In this document: piece after piece, positions 1 through 8,342 of the stretch
How positions within the stretch are numbered: position 1 is the stretch's first letter
How the letters are laid out: each line of letters starts with the position of its first letter
NCBI RefSeq assembly: GCF_016921115.1
Contig: NZ_JAFFZS010000001.1
Span: 62,001 to 126,000 of the forward strand
Direction: 5' to 3'
Source of the DNA: Streptomyces actuosus
GTDB taxonomy: Bacteria; Actinomycetota; Actinomycetes; Streptomycetales; Streptomycetaceae
DNA: 64,000 nucleotides
Notes under the pieces: generated by a model
What the model was told of the DNA's origin: nothing
Database searches by the model: none
Seen by the model: only the letters and a program-made list of their open reading frames with translations
Translations under genes and position numbers: made by a program

Positions 1-888
1 CAGGGCGGCGGCGCCGGTGTCGAAGGAGGCGAAGCGCCAGCCCTCGTAGCGGCGGGACTGGGGCCGCGGCCGGATGCGCACGGTCACGGAGGTGATGACA
101 CCGAACGCGCCCTCGGAACCGAGCAGCAGCTGGCGCAGGTCGGGTCCGGCGGCGGAACGCGGGGCCCGGCCGCTGTCGAGGGTGCCTGCGGGGGTGGCGA
201 GGGTGAGGCCGAGCACCATCTCGTCGAAGCGGCCGTAGCCCGCGGAGGCCTGGCCGCTGGAACGGGTGGCGGCGAATCCGCCGATGGTGGCCCACTCGTA
301 GGACTGGGGGAAGTGGCCGAGGGTGAAACCGTGCTCGGCGAGCAGCGCCTCGGCCTGAGGGGCGCGCAGACCTGGTTGCAGGGTGGCGGTGCGGGAGACC
401 GGGTCCAGGGCGAGCAGCCGGTCCATGCGGCGCAGGTCGAGTGCGACGAAGGGGCGCGCGCGGGCCGGGGCGAGTCCGCCGACGACGGAGGTGCCGCCGC
501 CGAAGGGGACGAGCGCGAGGCCGTGCTCGGAGCAGGCCCCGAGGACGGCGAGCACCTCGTCGTGCGTGGCGGGCAGCACGACGGCCTCGGGAACGTCGTC
601 GACGTCGCCCCGGCGGATGCGCAGCAGATCGGGCGTGGACTTGCCGCGGGTGTGCCGGACTCGGGTCTCGGGGTCGGTGCGCACGTGGTCCGATTCGCCG
701 AGCGCGGCGATCAGGGCCGCGTGCGCGGCCTCGGTCAGCCGCGGCTCGGGGACGGTGATGTCCCCCAGGGCGAGCGGTTCAGCCGTGCTCGGCGCGACGC
801 CCAGCAGGTCGCGCAGCAGTCCGGTCACCGTCTCGGGCAGGGGCGCGGCCTTGGCGGGGTCGCCCCAGCCGTTCCACAGCATGTCCAT
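1..888 (-). CDS. FAD-binding oxidase, alkylglycerone-phosphate-synthase/GlcD type (3' end outside window)
   Basis: The 296 codons visible are the N-terminal part. Residues 127-137 read PFGGGTSVVGG, the pyrophosphate-binding loop of PCMH-type flavoproteins. The stretch before it (GESDHVRTDPETRVRHTRGK, about 63-82) is typical of actinobacterial alkyl-DHAP-synthase-like oxidases, and GSEGAFGVIT lies further on. The family uses FAD to oxidise hydroxy acids or to swap acyl for alkyl on DHAP. I chose the ATG at 888 because GAGGA sits about 8 nt upstream; a second ATG is at 882. The gene is divergent from tetR-glpD 81 bp away, which suggests a shared glycerol/glycerol-phosphate or ether-lipid role (inference). 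Which of the two activities it has cannot be told from this fragment. Confidence 0.85.
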   Translation of the reverse strand, partial: MDMLWNGWGDPAKAAPLPETVTGLLRDLLGVAPSTAEPLALGDITVPEPRLTEAAHAALIAALGESDHVRTDPETRVRHTRGKSTPDLLRIRRGDVDDVPEAVVLPATHDEVLAVLGACSEHGLALVPFGGGTSVVGGLAPARARPFVALDLRRMDRLLALDPVSRTATLQPGLRAPQAEALLAEHGFTLGHFPQSYEWATIGGFAATRSSGQASAGYGRFDEMVLGLTLATPAGTLDSGRAPRSAAGPDLRQLLLGSEGAFGVITSVTVRIRPRPQSRRYEGWRFASFDTGAAAL

Positions 889-956
889 GGTCGTCGTCCT
901 CACCGGTCGGTCCGAGGGGTTTGCGTCGTGCGGGCCCCGCGGCGGCGTCGGGGCGT

Positions 957-970
957 TACACTGTGACACA
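957..970 (+). promoter_or_regulatory. Leaderless -10 element and TGTGACACA palindrome at the tetR start
   Basis: TACACT at 957-962 ends 7 nt before the ATG at 970, and no ribosome binding site is present, which suggests a leaderless transcript. The 9-bp palindrome TGTGACACA (962-970) overlaps the start point and may be an autoregulatory operator. No good -35 is visible. Confidence 0.4.
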
Positions 971-1569
971 TGACGCCTATTCGTCACAAGGACTCGGAGA
1001 GCGATCCGGTGCTCGACGCGGTGCGCGACTGCGTGCTGGCGGTCGGCGTGCGCCGCACCACCCTGACCGACGTGGCGCGCCGCGCCGGCGTGTCCCGGAT
1101 GACGCTGTACCGGCGCTGGCCCGATGTGCGCTCCCTGGTCGGCGACCTGATGACGCGCGAGTGGGTCGACGTCGCCACCCGGGCCATGCCCGAGCGCCGA
1201 CCGGGTGTCGACGCACGCACGCTGATCGTCGACGGGCTGGTCTCAGGGGTCGCCGCCTTCCGTGAGCATCCGCTCTTCCGCAAGATCGTCGACGTCGATC
1301 CGGAGCTGCTGCTGCCCTATGTGCTGGACCGGCGCGGGGCGAGCCAGGAGGCGCTGCTCGGGCTGCTCGCCCAAGCCCTGGAAGAGGGCCGTGCCGACGG
1401 ATCCGTGCGCGCCGGGCACACCGAGCGGCAGGCCCGGTCCCTGCTGCTGGTCGTGCAGTCCTTCACCCTGTCCCTGCGGACCATGACCGACGAGGAGGAC
1501 GCCGAGCTGAGCACCCCGGCCTTCCTCGACGAACTGCGGTCCCTTCTCGAGAGGACCCTCGCACCATGA
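970..1569 (+). CDS. TetR/AcrR family transcriptional regulator
   Basis: 199 aa. Residues about 25-55 form the usual helix-turn-helix (RRTTLTDVARRAGVSRMTLY, followed by RRW). The rest is a helical C-terminal ligand/dimer domain I cannot assign. The last codons overlap the glpD start in an ATGA junction, so the regulator and glpD are translationally coupled. It lies divergent from the FAD-linked oxidase, so it probably controls both units in response to a glycerol or lipid-derived ligand (inference). There is no ribosome binding site in front of the ATG. Confidence 0.9.
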   Translation: MTPIRHKDSESDPVLDAVRDCVLAVGVRRTTLTDVARRAGVSRMTLYRRWPDVRSLVGDLMTREWVDVATRAMPERRPGVDARTLIVDGLVSGVAAFREHPLFRKIVDVDPELLLPYVLDRRGASQEALLGLLAQALEEGRADGSVRAGHTERQARSLLLVVQSFTLSLRTMTDEEDAELSTPAFLDELRSLLERTLAP

Positions 1570-3152
1570 GCCCCCACTTCTCCGAGGCGGCGCCGGGATC
1601 CTCCCTGTCCGCCGCGCGGCGCGCCCGTGAGCTGGCCGGGACGGTCGGCGGTCCCCCGGTGGACGTCCTGGTCGTCGGTCTGGGCGCGACGGGCGCCGGG
1701 GCCGCGCTGGACGCGGCGGCACGCGGACTGACCGTCGCCGCCGTCGACGCCCACGACCTGGCCTTCGGCACTTCCCGCTGGAGTTCCAAACTCATCCACG
1801 GGGGACTGCGCTACCTCGCCTCCGGGCAGTTGGACGTCGCCCACGAGAGCGCGGTCGAACGGGGTGTGCTGATGGAGCGCACCGCGCCGCATCTGGTGCA
1901 CGCCCAGCCGTTCGTCCTGCCGCTCACCCCGCTGGTCTCCCGCCCGCAGGCAGCACTCGCCCTGGCCGGGTTCCGGGCCGGGGACGCACTGCGGCTGGCG
2001 GCCCGCACGGCGCGCGGCACGCTTCCGGCGCCGCGCCGACTGTCCGCCGTGGAGACCCGCAACATCGCTCCGGCCCTGCGCGCGCAGGGACTGCGCGGCG
2101 GCCTGCTGTCCTGGGACGGCCGGCTCACCGACGACGCACGGCTGGTGACCGCCCTCGCCCGGACCGCGGCGGCGCGCGGCGCGCGGATCCTGACCCGGGT
2201 GCGGGCGCTGGAGGTGACCGGCGGCGGCGCCCGGGTCCGCGACGAGGTCACCGGCGAGGAGGGCGAGATCCGCGCCCGCGCGGTGATCAACGCCACCGGA
2301 GTGTGGGCGGGCGACCTGGTCGACGGCATCCGCATCCGGCCCTCCCGCGGCACCCACCTGGTGCTGCGGGCCGAGCTCCTGGGCCATCTGCCCGCGGGCC
2401 TGCACATCCCGATCCCCGGGGAGACCAACCGGTTCGTTCTCGTGCTGCCGCAGGGCGACGGCCGCGTCTACGTCGGGCTCACCGACGAACCCGTCGACGG
2501 CCCCGTCCCCGACGTTCCCGAGGTGCCCGAGACGGACATCGGATTCCTGCTGGACGTGCTCGGCTCCGTGCTGGACGTGCCGGTGGGCCGGGAGGACGTC
2601 GTCGGCGCGTTCGCGGGCCTGCGCCCACTGCTGGACACCGCCGGGCACGGACCGGCCGACACGCCCGCCAGGACCGCCGACATCTCGCGCCGGCACGCCG
2701 TGCTGACCTCGCCGGACGGTGTCGTGACCGTGGTCGGCGGCAAGCTCACGACCTATCGGCGCATGGCCGAGGACGCCGTCGACGCCGCCGTGGCCGCCCG
2801 CGCGCTCCCCGCGGGCGCCTCCCCCACCGCACGACTGCCGCTCGTCGGTGCCGCCGCGCCCCGGACGCTGCGCGCCCTTCAGGCGCCGCGCCGGCTGGTC
2901 CGCCGCTACGGCACCGAGGCGCCCGCCGTGCGGGCCCTGGCCGAGCAGGCCCCCTCGCTCGGCGCTCCGCTGCTGCCGGGCCATCCCGTCACCGGCGCCG
3001 AGGTGCTGTGGGCCCTGCGATACGAGGGTGCACTGGACGAGTCCGACGTACTGGACCGGCGGACCCGGATCGGCCTGGTGCCGACGGACCGGGCCGCCGC
3101 CCTGGAGGCGGTGCGGGAGCTGATGGACCGGGTGACGGCCGACCGCGACTGA
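1566..3152 (+). CDS. glpD: FAD-dependent glycerol-3-phosphate dehydrogenase
   Basis: 528 aa, the normal family length. It oxidises sn-glycerol 3-phosphate to DHAP and passes electrons to quinone at the membrane. Residues 33-55 hold the Rossmann FAD motif (VVGLGATGAGAALDAAARG). It is followed by FGTSRWSSKLIHGGLRYL, the GlpD signature, and later by FVLVLPQGDGRVYVGLTDEP. A C-terminal helical domain starts near residue 420. The start overlaps the tetR stop by 4 bp and a hairpin terminator follows. No glpK or glpF is next to it, so this is probably a stand-alone, TetR-controlled copy. Confidence 0.93.
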   Translation: MSPHFSEAAPGSSLSAARRARELAGTVGGPPVDVLVVGLGATGAGAALDAAARGLTVAAVDAHDLAFGTSRWSSKLIHGGLRYLASGQLDVAHESAVERGVLMERTAPHLVHAQPFVLPLTPLVSRPQAALALAGFRAGDALRLAARTARGTLPAPRRLSAVETRNIAPALRAQGLRGGLLSWDGRLTDDARLVTALARTAAARGARILTRVRALEVTGGGARVRDEVTGEEGEIRARAVINATGVWAGDLVDGIRIRPSRGTHLVLRAELLGHLPAGLHIPIPGETNRFVLVLPQGDGRVYVGLTDEPVDGPVPDVPEVPETDIGFLLDVLGSVLDVPVGREDVVGAFAGLRPLLDTAGHGPADTPARTADISRRHAVLTSPDGVVTVVGGKLTTYRRMAEDAVDAAVAARALPAGASPTARLPLVGAAAPRTLRALQAPRRLVRRYGTEAPAVRALAEQAPSLGAPLLPGHPVTGAEVLWALRYEGALDESDVLDRRTRIGLVPTDRAAALEAVRELMDRVTADRD

Positions 3153-3173
3153 GGCTCGGCACGACGGACGAGA

Positions 3174-3208
3174 CCCGGCAGGCCGGCAACCGGCCGCTCC
3201 CTGCCGGG
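3174..3208 (+). terminator. Rho-independent-type hairpin after glpD
   Basis: CCCGGCAG (3174-3181) pairs with CTGCCGGG (3201-3208), and an inner GCCGG/CCGGC stem closes on CAA. It starts 22 nt after the glpD stop. Confidence 0.7.
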
Positions 3209-3231
3209 CGTTCGACGTGCCGGATCCGACG

Positions 3232-3638
3232 TGCGCACCCTGCCCGCGCCGCCGGGGGCCGACGCGTCGGCGAGTGGTTGGTCCTGGCGCGGCGCGTCCG
3301 ACGGCTGGGGCAGCCCCGGACGCGACCGCGGCAACACCGAGTCCGGCACCCCGGTCCGCTCACCCTGGGCTGCACCGTCTTCGCCGAGGGGATCGGCGCG
3401 CACGCCGACTCCGGCACCGAGTTCTGGCTCGCCGGCCGGTGCTCGGCGCTGACGGCGACCGTCGGAGTCGACGACGAGACGGACGGCTACGGCGGCGTGT
3501 CGTTCTCCGTCGTCGGCGACGCCACGGCGCCGCGGTCCTCCCCCACGCACACCGGCGTCCGCACCCGTCGCGGTCACCGTTGCGTTCGGCGGCGCCCGCC
3601 ATGTCCGTCTGGTGGTCGCCGACACGGCCGGCACGTAG
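3232..3638 (+). pseudogene. NPCBM/NEW2 carbohydrate-binding domain, broken by frameshifts
   Basis: Three pieces in two reading frames together spell an NPCBM (galactose-binding-like) domain. Frame 3 has SGWSWRGASDGWGSPGRDRG near 3270-3330. Frame 2 has LTLGCTVFAEGIGAHADSGT and GVDDETDGYGGVSFSVVGD near 3355-3525. Frame 3 again has VAVTVAFGGARHVRLVVADT, ending at TAG 3636-3638. The order matches the family: GWG..RD, then KGIG.HA, FxxxVGVDDE and LxLVVTD. The first frame-3 segment hits TGA at 3450, so at least two indels are needed. No start codon or parent glycosidase is present, so it is a detached remnant. Confidence 0.7.
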
Positions 3639-3751
3639 GCGGGCGGCCACGGGACCGGGCCGGGGCCAGGTTCCGCTGCGGGCCGCGAGCCCGGGCGAGG
3701 CCCGACTCCCGCAGGGTTCCCGGGGATCCGTGCCTCGTCGTGCGCGGACGG

Positions 3752-4357
3752 TCAGCCCCGCAGGGCGTGCTCCAGCTTGCGGATGAAACGGTGCATGTGG
3801 GGGTCGAGCGAGGTGAGCGGCTCGTCGAGGATCTGCTCGGGCGCGGCCCAGCGGACCGCCGAGAACTCCTCCTGGTCCCAGGCGACGACGCTGTCGGCGT
3901 CGGCGTCGACGACGTACCAGAGCGAGACGTCGGTGTGCGCCCCCTGCCCGCGGGTGCGGGTGACGGTGAGGAAGAGGGGGCGCGGGCCGGTGAGCTCCGA
4001 GGCCGCCGCGGGGATCCCGAGTTCCTCCCGGCACTCGCGCTCGACGGCGGCCCACGGGTCCTCGCCCGGTTCCACGTGCCCGCCGGTGGGGAGCCACAGG
4101 CCCGCCTTCCGGTGGGCGACGAGCAGCAGTTCGCCGCGGGAGGCGTCCCGCACGACGAAGTAGCTCACGAGGTGCGTCGCCGGGACGTCGGGCTTGCGCA
4201 ACCGGTACAGCTGAGCACCGCCGGCGACCCAGGCGGCGGCCGTGTGCAGGTGCGCCCGCTCGACGTCGTCGCAGGGGGCGATGCCGTGGACGAGGTCCAG
4301 CAGGCGGCCCCGCAGGTGTGCGTCGTACGGGTCGGCAGCGGTGGGCGGAGAGGTCAT
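3752..4357 (-). CDS. Nudix hydrolase
   Basis: 201 aa cytoplasmic protein. Residues 92-115 match the Nudix box GX5EX7REUXEEXGU (GHVEPGEDPWAAVERECREE, then LGI). The box binds Mg2+ and cleaves a nucleoside diphosphate linked to another group. The substrate cannot be read from the sequence. A beta-strand-rich region (HLVSYFVVRD...ELLLVAHRK) precedes the box as expected. It ends on the opposite strand from the NPCBM relic and starts 150 bp from gap, divergently. Confidence 0.9.
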   Translation of the reverse strand: MTSPPTAADPYDAHLRGRLLDLVHGIAPCDDVERAHLHTAAAWVAGGAQLYRLRKPDVPATHLVSYFVVRDASRGELLLVAHRKAGLWLPTGGHVEPGEDPWAAVERECREELGIPAAASELTGPRPLFLTVTRTRGQGAHTDVSLWYVVDADADSVVAWDQEEFSAVRWAAPEQILDEPLTSLDPHMHRFIRKLEHALRG

Positions 4358-4429
4358 CCCGGCATCCTGGCACGCCCCGGCGCGGCCGGCGGCGCCTCTG
4401 GAGGGAGCTCCCCGAGCGCGCCCTGCGCG

Positions 4430-4454
4430 GCTGTGACCGGGGGGCGATCACAGC
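4430..4454. promoter_or_regulatory. Perfect inverted repeat GCTGTGA-N11-TCACAGC in the gap promoter
   Basis: 7-bp arms at 4430-4436 and 4448-4454. The right arm covers the position of the -35 relative to TATCAT at 4471-4476, so a bound protein would block or assist gap transcription. The 11-bp spacing differs from the 6-bp spacing of CRP sites. Confidence 0.45.
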
Positions 4455-4470
4455 GCCCGAAACGAGGGTC

Positions 4471-4500
4471 TATCATATGAGCGCCGTCTAGCTCGAAAGA
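4471..4500 (+). promoter_or_regulatory. gap promoter -10 and ribosome binding site
   Basis: TATCAT (4471-4476) is the best -10 candidate. GAAAGA (4495-4500) sits 7 nt before the GTG at 4508 and supports that start. Confidence 0.45.
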
Positions 4501-4507
4501 TACTTCT

Positions 4508-5953
4508 GTGACTGTCAACGAGGACTCGTTCACCAACTGGAAGAACCGCGAGGAGATCGCGGAGTCGATGATCCCGATCATCGGGAAGCTGCACCGGGAG
4601 AGGGACGTCACCGTCCTCCTCCACAGCCGCTCCTTGGTGAACAAGTCGGTGGTCAGCATCCTGAAGACCCACCGGTTCGCCCGGCAGATCGCCGGTGAGG
4701 AGCTGTCGGTCACCGAGACGCTCCCCTTCCTGCAGGCGCTCACCACCCTCGATCTCGGCCCGTCCCAGATCGACATCGGCATGCTCGCGGCCACCTACCG
4801 GGCCGACGACCGCGGCCTGTCCGTGGCGGAGTTCACCGCCGAGGCCGTCGCCGGCGCCACCGGCGCCAACAAGATGGAGCGGAGCGAGGGCCGCGACGTC
4901 GTCCTGTACGGTTTCGGCCGCATCGGCCGGCTCGTGGCCCGCCTGCTGATCGAGAAGTCCGGTTCGGGCACCGGCCTGCGACTGCGCGCCATCGTGGTGC
5001 GCGGCGGGGGCACCGAGGACATCGTCAAGCGTGCGTCGCTGCTGCGCCGGGACTCCATCCACGGCCAGTTCCAGGGCACGATCACCGTCGACGAGGCGAA
5101 CAGCACGATCGTCGCCAACGGCAACGAGATCCGCGTGATCTACGCCGACGACCCGTCGTCGGTGGACTACACGGAATACGGCATCAAGAACGCCATCCTC
5201 ATCGACAACACCGGCAAGTGGCGCGACCGCGAGGGGCTGTCCAAGCACCTGCGCCCGGGCATCGACAAGGTCGTCCTGACCGCGCCGGGCAAGGGCGATG
5301 TCGCCAACATCGTGCACGGCGTCAACCACGACACGATCAAGCCGGACGAGCAGATCCTGTCCTGCGCGTCCTGCACCACCAACGCGCTCGTCCCGCCGCT
5401 GAAGGCGATGGACGACGAGTTCGGCGTGCTGCGCGGTCACGTGGAGACCGTCCACTCGTTCACCAACGACCAGAACCTGCTGGACAACTACCACAAGTCG
5501 GACCGGCGTGGCCGTTCCGCGCCGCTGAACATGGTGATCACGGAGACCGGTGCCGCCTCGGCCGTGGCCAAGGCGCTGCCCGACCTCAAGGCGAAGATCA
5601 CCGGCAGCTCGATCCGCGTACCGGTGCCGGACGTCTCGATCGCCATCCTCAACCTCCAACTGGCGCGCGAGACCACCCGCGAGGAGGTGCTGGACTACCT
5701 GCGGGACGTGTCGCTGACGTCGCCGCTCAAGCGCCAGATCGACTTCATCAGCGCACCGGACGCGGTCTCCAGCGACTTCATCGGCTCGCGCCACGCCTCG
5801 ATCGTCGACGCCGGCGCCACCAAGGTGGAGGGCGACAACGCGATCCTCTACCTGTGGTACGACAACGAGTTCGGCTACTCCTGCCAGGTCGTCCGCGTCG
5901 TGCAGCACATCTCCGGCGTCGAGTACCCGACGTTCCCGGCCCCGGCGGCCTGA
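4508..5953 (+). CDS. gap: Glyceraldehyde-3-phosphate dehydrogenase, long form with N-terminal extension
   Basis: 481 aa, against about 335 for ordinary GAPDH. Residues 1-128 are an added helical domain. The NAD-binding motif YGFGRIGR is at 134-141. The catalytic cysteine is C289 in ASCTTN, and WYDNEFGY near the C-terminus is the other family signature. The enzyme converts glyceraldehyde 3-phosphate to 1,3-bisphosphoglycerate with NAD(P)+, or runs in reverse. Long-form GAPDHs occur as second copies in actinobacteria. Gluconeogenic use would fit the glpD neighbourhood (inference). It stands alone between its own promoter and a very strong terminator. Confidence 0.93.
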   Translation: MTVNEDSFTNWKNREEIAESMIPIIGKLHRERDVTVLLHSRSLVNKSVVSILKTHRFARQIAGEELSVTETLPFLQALTTLDLGPSQIDIGMLAATYRADDRGLSVAEFTAEAVAGATGANKMERSEGRDVVLYGFGRIGRLVARLLIEKSGSGTGLRLRAIVVRGGGTEDIVKRASLLRRDSIHGQFQGTITVDEANSTIVANGNEIRVIYADDPSSVDYTEYGIKNAILIDNTGKWRDREGLSKHLRPGIDKVVLTAPGKGDVANIVHGVNHDTIKPDEQILSCASCTTNALVPPLKAMDDEFGVLRGHVETVHSFTNDQNLLDNYHKSDRRGRSAPLNMVITETGAASAVAKALPDLKAKITGSSIRVPVPDVSIAILNLQLARETTREEVLDYLRDVSLTSPLKRQIDFISAPDAVSSDFIGSRHASIVDAGATKVEGDNAILYLWYDNEFGYSCQVVRVVQHISGVEYPTFPAPAA

Positions 5954-5991
5954 CCCCGGCCGACCCGCCGGCAGCCTGCGGCAGGACAGAT

Positions 5992-6026
5992 GCGCCCCCG
6001 GGAGCCCTCGCGGCTCCCGGGGGCGC
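5992..6026 (+). terminator. 15-bp perfect hairpin after gap
   Basis: GCGCCCCCGGGAGCC (5992-6006) pairs completely with GGCTCCCGGGGGCGC (6012-6026) across a 5-nt loop, 39 nt after the gap stop. Confidence 0.8.
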
Positions 6027-6198
6027 GCGCTTTCCGGCACCCCCACCGCAAGGCGTGTCCGTCCCGTTCCCGCCCTCCCCGTCGGCACCCGGCGCCGCGG
6101 CGGCCCCACCCGCTCTTGTGGTGCACCCCGCCAGACGATTCAATTCCCTCACCTCCCACAGGAGAACGCCCGTCCCACACCCGTAGAAGGGGTTCTTC

Positions 6199-7071
6199 TT
6201 GACTGCCGTACGCGCCACCGCCGTCACCGCAGCAGCCTGCGCCGCCGTGCTCGCCACCGCGCTGCCGTCCTCGGCGATCAACTCGTACAACGCCGCGCCC
6301 GCACCCGAGCGCACCGAGGTCGGCGCGCTCGTGGCCACCTGGGACGACGACTCCGATCCGGCCACCCCGGACCGCGTCGACTGGGTCTGCTCCGGCACGA
6401 TGATCGACGCCGACACCTTCCTGACCGCCGCCCACTGCACCACGGACTGGCCGGACGGGGTCCGCTTCTACGTCTCCCTCGACCAGGACGTCCAGGCCGG
6501 GCTGGACGCCGCCGCGCAGCAGCACCCCGGCGACCCGGCCGCCCAGGCGGGCGCCGTCGGCGTCGAAGGCACCGCGCACAGCCACCCCGACTACCCGGGA
6601 CCCGCCTCCGACCCGCACGACATCTCGGTGATCGAACTGCCCGCGCAGCAGGTCGCGGCCCGCTGGGCGTTCACCCCGGCCACTCTGCCGGCCGCGGGCC
6701 GGCTGAACGCCCTCGGACCGCAGGGCCTGAACTCGACGGACTGGTTCGTCGCCGGGTACGGCACACAGGAAGCCGTGAACGGCCCCGGCGGGCAGACGCA
6801 TCCGGGCGGCGGCGTCCGCATGAAGGCACCGGTCTCCTTCGACGCCCTCAACAAGTCCTGGGTACGCCTGGCCATGACCGCGCCGCAGGGCAACGGCGGT
6901 GCCTGCTACGGCGACTCGGGCGGTCCGAACTTCGCCGTCATCGACGGCCGGACCGTCATCGCGGCGACCACGATCACCGGTGACGGCCCGTGCTACGCCA
7001 CCAACGTGTCCTACCGGCTGGACGCCCCGGGCGCGCGCGCCTTCCTGGCACCGTTCGTCGCGCTGCCCTAG
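6199..7071 (+). CDS. Secreted trypsin-like serine protease (S1 family)
   Basis: 290 aa, starting with TTG behind GAAGGGG (6186-6192). Residues 1-26 are a signal peptide (hydrophobic Ala/Val core, likely cut after LPSSA). The catalytic triad is H79 (LTAAHC), D141 (HDISVIEL) and S240 (GDSGGP). Cysteines C64/C80 and C236 with a late Cys can form the usual disulfides. It should act outside the cell. No pro-region of any length separates the signal from the chymotrypsin fold. A hairpin terminator follows. The target is unknown. Confidence 0.9.
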   Translation: MTAVRATAVTAAACAAVLATALPSSAINSYNAAPAPERTEVGALVATWDDDSDPATPDRVDWVCSGTMIDADTFLTAAHCTTDWPDGVRFYVSLDQDVQAGLDAAAQQHPGDPAAQAGAVGVEGTAHSHPDYPGPASDPHDISVIELPAQQVAARWAFTPATLPAAGRLNALGPQGLNSTDWFVAGYGTQEAVNGPGGQTHPGGGVRMKAPVSFDALNKSWVRLAMTAPQGNGGACYGDSGGPNFAVIDGRTVIAATTITGDGPCYATNVSYRLDAPGARAFLAPFVALP

Positions 7072-7078
7072 CGCCGCA

Positions 7079-7111
7079 GCAGGCGACGTTCGCCGGGTGA
7101 ACGTCGCCTGC
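7079..7111 (+). terminator. 13-bp perfect hairpin after the protease gene
   Basis: GCAGGCGACGTTC (7079-7091) pairs with GAACGTCGCCTGC (7099-7111) over a 7-nt loop, 7 nt after the stop codon. Confidence 0.75.
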
Positions 7112-7163
7112 CGCGGCACCAGGGCCGCGCCGGGCGGCGACTGCTGGCCACCGCGGCACCTAT

Positions 7164-7194
7164 CCCCTCGCCGCGCCGCCGCCGTGGCGAGGGG
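7164..7194 (-). terminator. Hairpin downstream of the channel gene
   Basis: CCCCTCGC (7164-7171) pairs with GCGAGGGG (7187-7194). It lies between the convergent protease and channel genes and may serve the minus-strand gene. Confidence 0.45.
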
Positions 7195-7240
7195 GTCGTA
7201 CGACGGCCGGCGATCGGCGTCCGGCCCGGGCCGGGCGGCG

Positions 7241-8155
7241 TCATTGCAGCGAGGTGCTCCGGTCGGCCGCGCCGCGGCCGGGCGGCGGCAGGTGCGGGTG
7301 GCGCAGGCCCGCCTCCACCTCGTCCAGGGCACGGCGCGCGGCGGCAATGCGACCGAGCAGGTCGGGATCGGCGGCCCTTGCGGGGCGCGAGCCGCCCTCC
7401 TGCGTCCGCTCCAGTTCCCGGGCCTCCTCCAGCGAACTGATCACGACGCCGATGAGGACGTTGACCAAGACGAACGAGGCGATCAGAACGTAGGAGACGT
7501 AGTACAGGACACTCCAGCGGGAGATCTCCAGTCCCGCCTGCACCGCCTCGCCCAGACCGTCCAACGTCATGAGCAGGAACAGCGTGAGCACGGCGCGGCC
7601 GATCGAGCCGTACTGCTGCGGATCGGCGCGGGCGAAGCACAGCCAGCCCACCATGGCGTACACGTACAGCAGCAGGGCGCCCACCGTCAGGACGCTGACC
7701 GTGCCGGGCAGGCTGCGGGCGACCGCGACCATGACGATGCGCAGCTGCGGCAGGAAGCGGGCCGTGCGCAGCACCCGGGCCAACCGCAGCAGCCGCAGAA
7801 CGGTGGTGTTCTCGCGGACCAGGGGCAGGAATCCGCAGGTCACGACAGCCAGGTCGAACAGGTTCCAGGGGTCTCGGAAGAAGCCGCGGGGGCGGTCGGT
7901 GTACGCGCAGACGCGCAGGACCATCTCGACGGTGAAGGAGGCCAGGCACAGGCGCTCGGCGAGGACGAACCACCGGTGCCAGTCTCCGGCGAGTCCCCGG
8001 TAGGTCTCCGCACCCAGCAGGGCAGCGTTGGCGACGATCAGGACGAGGACGGTGAGGGCGAACCAGCGGGCCTCGGTCACAGAGCGGGCCCACTGCGCCA
8101 GTGTCCGGCGTTCGGTGCGCTCAGGGTGGTGCGTGGGGGTGCGGTACTCGGTCAT
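7241..8155 (-). CDS. Voltage-gated cation channel, single-domain (NaChBac/NavAb-like)
   Basis: 304 aa with six predicted membrane helices. S1-S3 lie at about 31-110. S4 has arginines at every third position (R121, R124, R127, R130, R133). S5 is at about 148-172, the pore region at 186-205 and S6 at 213-240, followed by a charged C-terminal tail with a coiled-coil look. Such proteins form homotetrameric channels. The filter reads TLDGLGE (197-203), where well-studied sodium channels have TLESWS; the key Glu is Asp and the Trp is missing. I chose ATG 8155 because the upstream extension is non-hydrophobic shadow sequence. No regulator is linked. Confidence 0.85.
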   Translation of the reverse strand: MTEYRTPTHHPERTERRTLAQWARSVTEARWFALTVLVLIVANAALLGAETYRGLAGDWHRWFVLAERLCLASFTVEMVLRVCAYTDRPRGFFRDPWNLFDLAVVTCGFLPLVRENTTVLRLLRLARVLRTARFLPQLRIVMVAVARSLPGTVSVLTVGALLLYVYAMVGWLCFARADPQQYGSIGRAVLTLFLLMTLDGLGEAVQAGLEISRWSVLYYVSYVLIASFVLVNVLIGVVISSLEEARELERTQEGGSRPARAADPDLLGRIAAARRALDEVEAGLRHPHLPPPGRGAADRSTSLQ

Positions 8156-8342
8156 CGACCTGTATCTGCTCCTGCACGCAGCGCGATATGCCCGGATGAG
8201 CGCGGAAGGTTCGGTCTGTCGCGCAAGTTCGACTTCGTGCGGCTGCGCTGTTCGAGTGGTGGGGTGTCGCGGGCGGTCGTAGTTTCGTGGGCAGGACGAC
8301 CGCACCAGCAGGGCTGCGGGACAGGGCCGCCGGGGAGCAGGC

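Noticed and set aside
313..973. Plus-strand readings through the FAD-linked oxidase region
   Set aside because: They are antisense to a well-supported flavoprotein gene and have Arg/Gly-rich low-complexity translations.
4430..4454. CRP binding site upstream of gap
   Set aside because: The half-sites fit but the 11-bp spacing does not match the 6-bp spacing CRP needs.
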